DNA from: a virus
IMG/VR virus record: IMGVR_UViG_3300020470_000104
Coordinates: 1-33,484 of that record
Length of the DNA stretch: 33,484 nt
Strand: one strand, 5' to 3'
The notes under the pieces: generated by a model
The model's input: only the letters and a program-made list of their open reading frames with translations
What the model was told of the DNA's origin: nothing
Database searches by the model: none
Position numbers and translations under genes: made by a program
In this document: positions 23,996 to 30,811 of the stretch, in pieces
How positions within the stretch are numbered: position 1 is the first letter of the stretch
Layout of the letters: each line of letters opens with the position of its first letter

Positions 23996-24829
23996 ATGGA
24001 ATTGAATAAGACCTATAATATGAATTGCATTGAGGGGTTAAATCAACTCAATGCAAATTCTATTGATTTGTGTGTAACATCACCACCATATGATGACATG
24101 AGGACTTACAACGATAGTAGTAAGTGGGATTTTAATGTATTCAAAGATGTTGCACAGGCATTGACAAGAGTGTTAAAAGATGGTGGTGTCATTATGTGGA
24201 ATGTAGGAGACGCTACGATTGATGGTAGCGAGAGCGGTAGCAGTTTTAGACAAGCACTATATTTTAAAGATGAGTGTGGTTTAAGACTACATGACACTAT
24301 GATATATGAAAAAACAGGCATAGCATTTGCTAGTGGGTCGAAGTCTGTTAGATATAGTCAGGCATTTGAATATTGCTTTATACTATCTAAGGGGAGACCA
24401 AAGACTGTTAATATTATCATGGATAAACCTAACAAGTGGGCAGGGTCAACATCATGGGGTAAAGCAAGGAGCAGAGGGAAAGATGGTGAGTTAATTATTC
24501 GAGAGAATAAAACCAACCCCATCAAAGAATTTGGTGCAAGGAATAATATATGGAGGATTAAGAATTGTGGTGGTTTTGGACAAACTAACAAGAATTCATA
24601 TAAACACCCTGCAACAATGCCTGAGGAGTTGGCAAGAGGACATATTCAGACATGGAGTAATGAGGGTGATGTTGTAGTTGACCCATTCATGGGTAGTGGC
24701 ACAACAGCACAGATAAGTATTGAAGAGAATAGACAATTTATTGGTTTTGAGATTGACCCTACCTATCACCAAATGTGCGAGGATAGAGTTAGACCACTAC
24801 AAGATAATCTATTGACACGATTATGTTAA
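23996..24829 (+). CDS. DNA methyltransferase, beta class (m6A or m4C)
   Basis: This protein of 277 residues is counted from ATG 23996, just after the promoter above. The catalytic motif IV, VTSPPYDD (27-34), lies near the N-terminus. The SAM-binding motif I, DPFMGSGTT (229-237), comes near the C-terminus, preceded by HPATMPEEL (204-212). This order defines the beta class. SPPY occurs in both N4-cytosine and N6-adenine enzymes, so the methylated base is uncertain. It probably protects phage DNA from the neighbouring nuclease or from host restriction. No target-recognition motif can be read. Confidence 0.88.
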   Translation: MELNKTYNMNCIEGLNQLNANSIDLCVTSPPYDDMRTYNDSSKWDFNVFKDVAQALTRVLKDGGVIMWNVGDATIDGSESGSSFRQALYFKDECGLRLHDTMIYEKTGIAFASGSKSVRYSQAFEYCFILSKGRPKTVNIIMDKPNKWAGSTSWGKARSRGKDGELIIRENKTNPIKEFGARNNIWRIKNCGGFGQTNKNSYKHPATMPEELARGHIQTWSNEGDVVVDPFMGSGTTAQISIEENRQFIGFEIDPTYHQMCEDRVRPLQDNLLTRLC

Positions 24830-25029
24830 GACAAAAGTGTAAGGTCATACCAAAGAGTGACAAAGCAAAGAAAATGTATGCTACATACTTAAATAGCAAC
24901 TCTATAGTCCATATAGAGCATAAAAGAAGGCATAGATGGTTTTTAAGTGCCATTCATAACCCAGACTATTGGTTTTGGGTAGATGTGCCAACAGATGAAA
25001 ATTGGGATTATCAGGAGATTACATCATGA
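24823..25029 (+). CDS. Small basic protein of unknown function
   Basis: This protein of 68 residues overlaps the methyltransferase end by 7 bases. It is Lys/Arg/His-rich in the first 45 residues (EHKRRHRWFLSAIHNPDYWF) and aromatic thereafter. This composition would suit nucleic-acid binding, but no family was recognised. Its stop overlaps the next start (ATGA). Confidence 0.55.
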   Translation: MLRQKCKVIPKSDKAKKMYATYLNSNSIVHIEHKRRHRWFLSAIHNPDYWFWVDVPTDENWDYQEITS

Positions 25030-25235
25030 GACATGGAGCAGATTTAGATTCACTAGACGGAAGGCAACAACAACAACGATTTACTTGTTGGCATTGTGGC
25101 ACAGAGTTAATCTGGGGTAATGATTTCGATATGGAAGATATAAATGATGGAGAGGAGTCAGATTATGATTTCTACTCTACATTTACTTGCCCTAAATGTG
25201 AGTCATACACAGAGGTATTTCACAAATGTCAGTAG
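25026..25235 (+). CDS. Zinc-ribbon-like small protein
   Basis: This protein of 69 residues starts at ATG 25026. It has two CxxC pairs, C21-C24 (TCWHCGTEL) and C55-C58 (TCPKCES), separated by an acidic loop. That spacing fits a four-cysteine zinc ribbon. Such proteins bind nucleic acids or proteins; no partner can be named. Confidence 0.6.
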   Translation: MRHGADLDSLDGRQQQQRFTCWHCGTELIWGNDFDMEDINDGEESDYDFYSTFTCPKCESYTEVFHKCQ

Positions 25236-25435
25236 AAGGAGAAAATGCAGAGAAGAAAGCAAAAGCACTACTTGACAAGTTACACAAGTATAATAATAGT
25301 ATCTTAGGTAGTGATAACCTAGAGGAGTCTATTATTGATAGAGTAAATGCTGCTAAAGATTTAAAAGATATACTTGATAAAGCAAGAGAGCAACAACTCA
25401 AAGCGAAAGAGGATTATCTAAACAATGAAACTTAG
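25226..25435 (+). CDS. Small coiled-coil-like protein
   Basis: This protein of 69 residues is nearly all helix by composition, with Lys/Glu/Ala/Leu repeats (NAEKKAKALLDKLHKYNN, then KAREQQLKAKEDYL). It overlaps both neighbours by about 10 bases. Unknown function. Confidence 0.55.
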   Translation: MSVEGENAEKKAKALLDKLHKYNNSILGSDNLEESIIDRVNAAKDLKDILDKAREQQLKAKEDYLNNET

Positions 25436-25970
25436 AGGTATGGATTATAGAGTAGTTGATGATTATTTCCCTGAGTGGGTAGTTAATCAGGTATCGGAGT
25501 TTTTTGAAGGATTCCCAGTATCATATAGTAATAGCAGTAAAATGACATATGATGAGGGGAGTAGATTCTTTGGTAATATGTTAATGACAAATGACCAGTG
25601 GACTATCCCACCAGAGTTACAGTCATGGTTTATTCCCTATCTTACTGGTAGCATAGTAAATGATATATGTAAAGACCAAGCAACAAATGTGCATAGAGTA
25701 TTAGTCAATGGACAAGTTAAGGGTCAAGATGGAGTCCAACACAGAGATTGTGATTCTAGAGACGAGAAATTGTTATCAGTCATATATCATGCTCATGGGA
25801 GTAGCGGAGATACAGTTGTAGGAGTGGATAGAATACCATTCAAAGAGGGGAGACTGGTTATATTTGACTCATACGAGCAACACAGAGGGGAAGCACCAAA
25901 AGAAGGATATAGGGTTAGTCTAGGTATGATGTTTAGTTGCCAAGATGAGTTTCATGTGCCAGGTGAATAA
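25425..25970 (+). CDS. 2OG-Fe(II) oxygenase-like protein
   Basis: This protein of 181 residues starts with a typical 'V-V-D-D-Y-F-P' opening (10-16) of phage 2OG enzymes. The iron motif is VQHRDCDSRDEKLLSVIYH (104-122) with H106 and D108. SGDTVV (127-132) is the G-x-T strand, EGRLVIFDSYEQHRGE (141-156) supplies H153, and R163 should bind 2-oxoglutarate. It resembles the protein at 19444 in layout (H-x-D, 'H-x-x-S-x-G-D-T', then 'F-D-x-x-x-x-H'). It lies away from the main oxygenase operon, near the methyltransferase. Substrate unknown. Confidence 0.77.
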   Translation: MKLRGMDYRVVDDYFPEWVVNQVSEFFEGFPVSYSNSSKMTYDEGSRFFGNMLMTNDQWTIPPELQSWFIPYLTGSIVNDICKDQATNVHRVLVNGQVKGQDGVQHRDCDSRDEKLLSVIYHAHGSSGDTVVGVDRIPFKEGRLVIFDSYEQHRGEAPKEGYRVSLGMMFSCQDEFHVPGE

Positions 25971-25983
25971 CTGTCACACTAAG

Positions 25984-26012
25984 TTGACCATTGATGCCAG
26001 ATATGTTAATAT
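25984..26012 (+). promoter_or_regulatory. Sigma70 promoter for the structured RNA region (TTGACC-N17-TAATAT)
   Basis: TTGACC (25984-25989) and TAATAT (26007-26012) are separated by 17 bases. The predicted start falls at 26019, on the first G of GGGAAAAC, which is also the first base of a long terminal stem. It is preceded by CTGTCACAC, the right half of the repeated hairpin. Confidence 0.68.
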
Positions 26013-26018
26013 GTTAAT

Positions 26019-26157
26019 GGGAAAACAAACCAACCGATTAAGGCATGGGTGACTTCACGCTGACTCTCGCTTACATTATCAAGTGCTAAGGGATACCTTG
26101 AGTCAGATGGAAAAAGTCTTTAAGTCGAACCTCTTAGTCAACCTGTTTTGTTTTCTC
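26019..26157 (+). ncRNA. Candidate structured RNA, about 139 nt
   Basis: No convincing gene fits this gap, and the sequence can form nested helices. The ends pair over 11 bp with one G-U (26019-26029 with 26147-26157). Inside, GATTAAG (26036-26042) pairs with CTTAGTC (26133-26139), and CTGACTC (26060-26066) pairs perfectly with GAGTCAG (26100-26106). Within that lie two small hairpins: CGCTT/AAGTG (26068-26085) and AAGG-GATA-CCTT (26088-26099). It starts at a predicted promoter start site. No clear terminator follows, so it could be a free RNA or the leader of the gene at 26180. I do not recognise the family; it is not a tRNA. Helices were found by eye without energy calculation. Confidence 0.5.
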
Positions 26158-26179
26158 TCGTCAATTTATTTGCTTTAAA

Positions 26180-26338
26180 ATGACTTATTCCCAATTACTT
26201 GTCTATCTACTACAGTTAAACGGAGACCAATTAAAGCAACAAGTAACTATCAAGTCAGTTGAGAATGATATTACAAATCATGTAAATCATTTTCATTTTA
26301 CTGATAAGTATAGTGAGAAACCATTTATTTCATTTTAA
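26180..26338 (+). CDS. Small protein of 52 residues, unknown
   Basis: The frame begins MTYSQLLVYLLQLNG and ends EKPFISF. It follows the structured RNA region by 22 bases and has no good Shine-Dalgarno sequence. The spacing to the next gene (5 bases) suggests a small operon. Unknown function. Confidence 0.4.
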   Translation: MTYSQLLVYLLQLNGDQLKQQVTIKSVENDITNHVNHFHFTDKYSEKPFISF

Positions 26339-26343
26339 AAACA

Positions 26344-26496
26344 ATGCAAATCCCAACATACGATTTTCCACATTCACCAATTCTTTGGATTGGATTTCTA
26401 GGTATTGCTGTTGCACTAGCAACAATTTATACTGTTAATAAAGCATACTTTAATAGTCCTATGAGTGACATTAATCGAGGTAAAAACAATGGTTAA
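26344..26496 (+). CDS. Single-pass membrane micro-protein
   Basis: This protein of 50 residues has one hydrophobic segment at about 12-30 (PILWIGFLGIAVALATIYTV), flanked by a short Pro-rich N-terminus and a polar basic C-terminus. The length and layout resemble the small membrane subunits of photosystems and other phage membrane peptides, but no specific match is recognised. It overlaps the next gene by 8 bases. Confidence 0.5.
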   Translation: MQIPTYDFPHSPILWIGFLGIAVALATIYTVNKAYFNSPMSDINRGKNNG

Positions 26497-26737
26497 GCAC
26501 TCTACCCCAGATGTAGTTTGTTTGAGAGTTGATAAAGTCTCAAATATAATTACACAAATGAGGAGAGCAATGGAGATTCAAGAGAGTGCTGACCACACAA
26601 ATGACTCTCATGGGTGTGACTCATTACAATTTGCAGTAAATTATACTAATCAAGTGTTATTGGATTGTATTAATGATTTGAAGAGAGATTTAGATATGCA
26701 TGAATTAACGTTTAAAAACTATCAGTATGACCTATGA
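26489..26737 (+). CDS. Small helical protein of unknown function
   Basis: This protein of 82 residues is read from ATG 26489; an upstream GTG at 26465 is less likely. It is mostly helical and amphipathic (VDKVSNIITQMRRAMEI). His/Asp/Cys occur in the middle (DHTNDSHGCDS) without a known metal-binding spacing. It overlaps small genes on both sides. Confidence 0.5.
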   Translation: MVKHSTPDVVCLRVDKVSNIITQMRRAMEIQESADHTNDSHGCDSLQFAVNYTNQVLLDCINDLKRDLDMHELTFKNYQYDL

Positions 26738-26886
26738 AACCATATATCATCTATATTGCTATTGGGATAGTTTTTCTATCACTCATTCGAGGGTCACTCA
26801 AGATAGATAGAAACCAGAGAGATATGAAATTATATCAAGACTTATGCAAAGTTGACCCATCATATTGTCACTCAGGACAAGGATAA
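26734..26886 (+). CDS. Single-pass membrane micro-protein with C-terminal cysteines
   Basis: This protein of 50 residues has a hydrophobic segment at 4-19 (YIIYIAIGIVFLSLIR), then a charged region with C38 and C45. The arrangement suggests an inner-membrane anchor with the basic part in the cytoplasm. It is the last gene before a hairpin and the helicase gene. Confidence 0.5.
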   Translation: MKPYIIYIAIGIVFLSLIRGSLKIDRNQRDMKLYQDLCKVDPSYCHSGQG

Positions 26887-26905
26887 CCAATTCAACAACT
26901 GTCAC

Positions 26906-26937
26906 AACCTCTAGTGCGTAACACCGCATTAGAGGTT
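26906..26937 (+). terminator. Strong hairpin before the helicase gene
   Basis: The arms 26906-26918 and 26925-26937 pair over 13 bp with one G-U, with a 6-base loop TAACAC. It is preceded by CTGTCACA, the right half of the repeated hairpin. No T-tract follows, so it could be a terminator of the upstream small genes, an RNA-processing site or a leader structure for the helicase mRNA. Confidence 0.5.
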
Positions 26938-26964
26938 ATTATATTATGAGATACAAAGTTATTA

Positions 26965-28197
26965 ATGCCAATTAGGTTGAGACCACATCAGGAGACCGCA
27001 TTGAAGTCAATGCAGTTGTCTCATCATGGTCAGATTATTGTGCCTACAGGTGGCGGTAAGACTTTTATTATGATTCAACACGCTAAGGAATTGCTACAGG
27101 GCAATTTCAAAACTGTTGTAGTCGTAGCACCTCGTATCCTACTTGCTCAACAACTATCACATGATTTTCTAGAGCATATTGATAATGTAGATGTGCTACA
27201 TGTTCATAGTGGAGATACACACCACACTAGCACAACTAAAACTGACGAGATTGAAGAGTGGCACTTGGGAAGTGTCAGGAATCAAATTATCTTCACTACA
27301 TATCATTCACTTCATAAAATCACATCTAGTCCTAGTATTGAGGTTAGTGTGATGTATTGTGATGAAGCACATAACTGTTGCACTAAAAACTTCTTTAATG
27401 CAGTCAAAGATATGACTATGAAGTGTGACAAGAAGTATTTTTTCACAGCAACACCTCGTATTTCACATAAGCATGACCGAGGTATGAATAACCATAAAGT
27501 ATTTGGTCATGTATTGGAGAGTGTGCCTGCACCTACTCTCATTGAGAATGGTAGCATTATTCCACCAACTATCGTGCCATTTACTACATCACATCAGGTA
27601 GATAAAAAGAATCGTCATATGGTGCATAGTGATGCAGTCCAAGATATTCTAGATGGTCTAGACGTTGAGTCAGCATCTAAAGTATTGGTAGCAGTCCCGA
27701 GTAGTAATATTCTAAGGAATATGCTAGTAGAGACTGATATATTGCCTGCACTTGCCGAGCGTGGATATAACGTGCTACACGTTACAAGTAAATTTGGAGC
27801 ATATGTCAACAAAACAAAAGTCAATAGGGAAACATTCTTTGAAACTCTCACTACATGGGGTAAAGACCCACTCAAGAAATTTATTGTATTTCACTATTCG
27901 ATTCTATCGGAAGGTATTAACGTTAGTGGACTCACTCACACAATTTTGTTGCGAAATCTTAACGTTGTCGAAATGGCACAGACTGTTGGTCGTGTTATTC
28001 GCCTACACCCGAAAGATGCCAAAGATATTGCTACAGGTGTTATTCCTCGTGGCAATTTACAACTGTATCGCAAACCCACTGGTTTTGTTACAGTTCCTAT
28101 TCATAGGAATCATGGTAAGAATACAGTTAAAAGACTTCAAAGAGTAGTTGATGAAATCTTTGTTAAAGGTATCCCTGCAACAGCATATGTTGGGTAA
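26965..28197 (+). CDS. SF2 DNA/RNA helicase, DEAH-box
   Basis: This protein of 410 residues carries the superfamily 2 motifs in order. They are RPHQ (6-9) of the Q-like motif, Walker A PTGGGKT (27-33), APRILLAQQL (55-64, motif Ia), DEAH (133-136, motif II), FTATP (160-164, motif III) and QTVGRVIRLHP near 340 (motif VI). It is shorter than T4 UvsW (about 500 residues) and lacks visible extra domains. It should use ATP to unwind or remodel nucleic acids, perhaps in replication, recombination or repair. A unique hairpin lies in its leader. Confidence 0.85.
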   Translation: MPIRLRPHQETALKSMQLSHHGQIIVPTGGGKTFIMIQHAKELLQGNFKTVVVVAPRILLAQQLSHDFLEHIDNVDVLHVHSGDTHHTSTTKTDEIEEWHLGSVRNQIIFTTYHSLHKITSSPSIEVSVMYCDEAHNCCTKNFFNAVKDMTMKCDKKYFFTATPRISHKHDRGMNNHKVFGHVLESVPAPTLIENGSIIPPTIVPFTTSHQVDKKNRHMVHSDAVQDILDGLDVESASKVLVAVPSSNILRNMLVETDILPALAERGYNVLHVTSKFGAYVNKTKVNRETFFETLTTWGKDPLKKFIVFHYSILSEGINVSGLTHTILLRNLNVVEMAQTVGRVIRLHPKDAKDIATGVIPRGNLQLYRKPTGFVTVPIHRNHGKNTVKRLQRVVDEIFVKGIPATAYVG

Positions 28198-28201
28198 TAT
28201 G

Positions 28202-28283
28202 TGTGACAGTATTATTACTGTCACATTCTTCTACCAGTTGCATGAAATCTCATGTAATATACTAATATAGTTAAATTAATTCT
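28202..28283 (+). promoter_or_regulatory. Repeated hairpin-promoter cassette, copy 3
   Basis: This copy has the best hairpin of the set: TGTGACAGTA (28202-28211), loop TTAT, TACTGTCACA (28216-28225). Then come CCAGTTGCATGA and, 11 bases after GCAT, TAATAT (28255-28260). Between them CATGA/TCATG form a small inverted repeat. Confidence 0.8.
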
Positions 28284-28580
28284 ATGAAAGCAATTATTTC
28301 TAGAGACAGTCTCATGGAGTATATCCACGAAGATAGAGACTTATTGATTGGTTTACAAGATGACTTATCAGATATGTTATCAGCAACTGGTAAATACACT
28401 ATCACACTAGATGAGGTAGTGCAGAATTATATGCCATTTATTCCCTTATATCTCATTGAAAATGAAGATGAGATTAAACAGGCATATCCAGATAGGGTTA
28501 CTGATGATGAGTATATTTTTATATACGATAAAGATTTAACACCAACTGAAATTACTTTAAATGTGGAGTGGAGAGACTAA
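28284..28580 (+). CDS. Small acidic protein of unknown function
   Basis: This protein of 98 residues is rich in Asp and Glu, with a helical N-terminal half (SLMEYIHEDRDLLIGLQDDL). No family was recognised. Its stop shares a base with the next start (TAATG). Confidence 0.6.
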   Translation: MKAIISRDSLMEYIHEDRDLLIGLQDDLSDMLSATGKYTITLDEVVQNYMPFIPLYLIENEDEIKQAYPDRVTDDEYIFIYDKDLTPTEITLNVEWRD

Positions 28581-28828
28581 TGGCATATTGTGATAAATGT
28601 GGTAATTTTGATAAATCTCACGTTGAGGACTGGGATTTGAAATTACATTCAAATGAGTTGAGTTATCAACCTGATTTATATTACTATTGGGATAGTCCAA
28701 TAGAAGAGGATTATGACTGGAGAGACGCATATCCAGATATTGATTGTTTATGTGAAATCTGTTTTGACATTGCCAACTCAGAAAAGAAAATTAAATGGCA
28801 AACACCAAGATGTCAAACAAACTTATGA
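28580..28828 (+). CDS. Small zinc-binding-like protein
   Basis: This protein of 82 residues begins MAYCDKCGNF and has CxxC pairs at 4-7 and 58-61, with an extra cysteine at 56. The spacer is acidic and aromatic. A treble-clef or zinc-ribbon fold is plausible. The stop codon is the TGA of the next cassette's hairpin. Confidence 0.6.
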   Translation: MAYCDKCGNFDKSHVEDWDLKLHSNELSYQPDLYYYWDSPIEEDYDWRDAYPDIDCLCEICFDIANSEKKIKWQTPRCQTNL

Positions 28829-28906
28829 CAGTTGTTAAAGTGTCACATCATTCTACCAGTTGCATGAATCATGCACTATAATATTAATATAACAAACGAG
28901 GATTTT
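28826..28906 (+). promoter_or_regulatory. Repeated hairpin-promoter cassette, copy 4
   Basis: TGACA (28826-28830) and TGTCA (28841-28845) flank a 10-base centre. CCAGTTGCAT follows. GCATG/CATGC form a perfect inverted repeat at 28862-28874, then TATAAT at 28877-28882 and ATTAAT. The promoter precedes the ORF at 28907. Confidence 0.78.
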
Positions 28907-29089
28907 ATGTCATCACTACATCACGAATCACTACTCGAAACTTGCTATGACGAGTCATGGGAGGATTTTCGTAAAGAAAATAATCTAACTGATGACCAGT
29001 TGTATGCACTAGAGCAGAATTCTAAGTGGGGTTACCTACCAGTAATTGCAGAAGAGGCAACTAGACGTTTTGAGGAGTTATGCCAATGA
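28907..29089 (+). CDS. Small acidic protein of unknown function
   Basis: This protein of 60 residues starts at ATG 28907 with GAGG upstream. It is acidic and helical (ESLLETCYDESWEDFRKENN). First of a run of tiny overlapping genes; its stop overlaps the next start. Confidence 0.55.
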   Translation: MSSLHHESLLETCYDESWEDFRKENNLTDDQLYALEQNSKWGYLPVIAEEATRRFEELCQ

Positions 29090-29223
29090 TTCTATCAAGA
29101 AATCAAATCGATTTGATTCTCTACTCACTAGAGCAACAACAAATAGAATTCAATGATATTGAATTAAAAGATTTAGAAATCATTACTAATGAATTATCAA
29201 TTTACAGGGAGTTAGCACTATGA
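29086..29223 (+). CDS. Micro-protein of 45 residues
   Basis: The frame begins MILSRNQIDLILYSLEQQQ and is helical in composition. It starts by an ATGA overlap with the previous gene and its own stop overlaps the next start, a pattern that supports translation. Confidence 0.5.
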   Translation: MILSRNQIDLILYSLEQQQIEFNDIELKDLEIITNELSIYRELAL

Positions 29224-29351
29224 ATAAGTATGAAATCACATGGGACGAACAATATCATCTTATCAAGTTGTATGACTTGTTAAGAGATACTGGTATGATA
29301 GATGACCTACCACCAGAGATTACCACATTCTTTGAAAGACTAATGGATTGA
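29220..29351 (+). CDS. Micro-protein of 43 residues
   Basis: The frame reads MNKYEITWDEQYHLIKLYDL and continues to a helical C-terminus. It overlaps the previous gene by four bases (ATGA). It resembles the neighbouring micro-genes in composition; possibly a local family of duplicated small proteins. Confidence 0.5.
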   Translation: MNKYEITWDEQYHLIKLYDLLRDTGMIDDLPPEITTFFERLMD

Positions 29352-29356
29352 TTATT

Positions 29357-29569
29357 ATGTTTACTAAAGAAGAGTTATTTTACATTGTTGATTGTCTTGA
29401 CCAAGACTATTACAACATTAAAGACATTGAAGATTTAGAGTTGCAACGAGCAGAATTATCCAAAAATGCCCGCATATGCTCTATATTACATGACTTAATT
29501 GATAAAGAAGTAGAGAAAGAAGAAAAGATTAAGAAGGCACAAAGTAAGCAACCAACTATGGAGTGGTAA
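29357..29569 (+). CDS. Small helical protein
   Basis: This protein of 70 residues starts at ATG 29357. It has a hydrophobic/acidic N-terminal helix (EELFYIVDCLDQDYYNI) and a Lys/Glu-rich C-terminal helix (KEVEKEEKIKKAQSK). Unknown function. Confidence 0.55.
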   Translation: MFTKEELFYIVDCLDQDYYNIKDIEDLELQRAELSKNARICSILHDLIDKEVEKEEKIKKAQSKQPTMEW

Positions 29570-29571
29570 CT

Positions 29572-29772
29572 ATGGAGCAACTAGCAGTATGGTTAACAAC
29601 TGATGAAATCATTGAAATTACTGATTCAATTCAATGGATAGCAGAAGATAAAGATAAAGAAGTCCAAGAGAATAATAAAGACTTAATTAACGCTTATCAC
29701 AAACTTACTAAACAACTCAAAGATTATCATGAAGCAAGAGCAGAATTCATTAACAAGTCAACAACTAAGTGA
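29572..29772 (+). CDS. Small helical protein
   Basis: This protein of 66 residues starts at ATG 29572, right after the previous stop. It is helical and charged (TDEIIEITDSIQWIAEDKDK). Its 3' end overlaps the next gene by 44 bases. Confidence 0.5.
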   Translation: MEQLAVWLTTDEIIEITDSIQWIAEDKDKEVQENNKDLINAYHKLTKQLKDYHEARAEFINKSTTK

Positions 29773-29980
29773 ATTAAGAGAATTATTTGTTGATAGATAT
29801 GTGGACAATATGTCAACTAAAGATTTAGTTGAATATGTATATAATGATATGACCCAGTATGTTGAGAGTCAACCAGATAATGAATTTATCAATGATTGTA
29901 AAGACTACTGGGAAGATGATTTTGACATAATTATGGAAGAAGTCAACGAGATATGTGACAGTAATAATAGTGTCACATAG
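29729..29980 (+). CDS. Small acidic protein of a type common in cyanophages
   Basis: This protein of 83 residues contains LFVDRYVDNMSTKDLVEYVY, then an acidic C-terminal helix (CKDYWEDDFDIIMEEVNEI). The pattern 'Y-V-D-x-M-x-x-x-x-L-x-x-x-V-Y' is, from memory, frequent in small cyanomyovirus proteins of unknown role. The last residues (CDSNNSVT) are encoded by the next cassette's hairpin. Confidence 0.55.
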   Translation: MKQEQNSLTSQQLSELRELFVDRYVDNMSTKDLVEYVYNDMTQYVESQPDNEFINDCKDYWEDDFDIIMEEVNEICDSNNSVT

Positions 29981-30035
29981 TTTTACCAGTTGCATGAAAT
30001 CTCATGTAATATAATAATATAGTTAATTCAGTTTT
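29954..30035 (+). promoter_or_regulatory. Repeated hairpin-promoter cassette, copy 5
   Basis: TGTGACA (29954-29960) and TGTCACA (29971-29977) flank a 10-base centre. CCAGTTGCATGA with CATGA/TCATG inverted repeat follows, then TAATAT (30007-30012) and AATAAT. The upstream gene terminates inside this element. Confidence 0.8.
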
Positions 30036-30212
30036 ATGATTTACAAAGATTCATTAGATTTCTTATGTGACATTTATGAAGTCTATCTTACTAAAGAGTC
30101 ACTTCCAAAATTGAGTGCTGATGAGCAAGATTTATCAGCAATGACAGTAGAGCAAAGTGACTGGATTCAAAACTTTTCTAATCTATGGGAGACAGTCCAA
30201 AATGCAGAATAA
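30036..30212 (+). CDS. Small protein of 58 residues, unknown
   Basis: The frame begins MIYKDSLDFLCDIYEVYL and ends WETVQNAE. It is acidic and helical and overlaps the next gene by 11 bases. It lies directly after cassette copy 5. Confidence 0.5.
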   Translation: MIYKDSLDFLCDIYEVYLTKESLPKLSADEQDLSAMTVEQSDWIQNFSNLWETVQNAE

Positions 30213-30378
30213 CCCTAAAGTCAAAATTCTAGAAGTCAAAGATAATTCATTTGACATTTATGAATTGCTATCTAGAAGAGATAGAGCAACCATTAACGAG
30301 ATTATTCTTGAAACAATAGCATCAAAAGGTTATGATGTAAACAACTTTGATTATGATTTACGAGGTTTTGTATTATGA
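30202..30378 (+). CDS. Small protein of 58 residues, unknown
   Basis: Read from ATG 30202: MQNNPKVKILEVKDNSFDIY and on to DYDLRGFVL. The mix of a basic N-terminal strand and a helical centre (SRRDRATINEIILETI) could suit nucleic-acid binding, but no family is recognised. Its stop overlaps the next start (ATGA). Confidence 0.5.
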   Translation: MQNNPKVKILEVKDNSFDIYELLSRRDRATINEIILETIASKGYDVNNFDYDLRGFVL

Positions 30379-30710
30379 GGACTTACATTTTTAAAGACTA
30401 TCTAAACGATAAGCATGGCAAGTTTTTACCACTTCAAACAGTAGAGAGCGAAGATTTTGGTAGGCACTTCTTTATAGATATTGCATTTGAGTTTATATCC
30501 GCACCTAGTCTTAAGTCAGGTGGATATGATGAGCAACAACTTGATTATGTCAGCAACTGGACAGACTTAGAGGGAGTTGACCTAGGAAAGTTATTTGACA
30601 TTTATAAAGATTTGACATGGCAAGAAAATCAAGATAATAAAGATAAAGCACACTCAGATATGTGCGAATACATGGAAGCAGTTGAAAATGGAGAAATTGA
30701 ATACCTATGA
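30375..30710 (+). CDS. Unknown acidic protein of 111 residues
   Basis: The protein begins MRTYIFKDYLNDKHGKFLPL, has a hydrophobic centre (FIDIAFEFISAPSLK) and an acidic end. No family recognised. A further tiny frame (30707-30793, 28 codons, starting MSKIATTFVTVV) overlaps its stop but runs through the next cassette and is not called. Confidence 0.55.
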   Translation: MRTYIFKDYLNDKHGKFLPLQTVESEDFGRHFFIDIAFEFISAPSLKSGGYDEQQLDYVSNWTDLEGVDLGKLFDIYKDLTWQENQDNKDKAHSDMCEYMEAVENGEIEYL

Positions 30711-30730
30711 GCAAAATTGCAACCACTTTT

Positions 30731-30811
30731 GTGACAGTTGTATTAGTGGCACACACTTTCACACATAGCATAAATTTACCACTATACTATTAATATAGCA
30801 ATCAAGGAATT
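30731..30811 (+). promoter_or_regulatory. Repeated hairpin-promoter cassette, copy 6
   Basis: The hairpin is imperfect here: GTGACA (30731) against TGGCAC (ending 30752). TAGCAT follows, with TATACT (30783-30788) 11 bases after GCAT and then ATTAAT. An AAGGA ribosome site precedes the ORF at 30812. Confidence 0.7.

Noticed and set aside
26060-26106. Hammerhead ribozyme in the structured RNA
   Set aside because: The conserved CUGANGA and GAAA core elements are not present in the right order.
26019-26157. Possible tRNA or tmRNA (GGTTCGA-like sequence on the reverse strand near 26125)
   Set aside because: No cloverleaf with acceptor stem, anticodon arm and CCA end could be laid out on either strand.
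30707-30793. Tiny frame MSKIATTFVTVV... of 28 codons
   Set aside because: It runs through the hairpin and promoter boxes of cassette 6 and has no ribosome site, so it is more likely chance.
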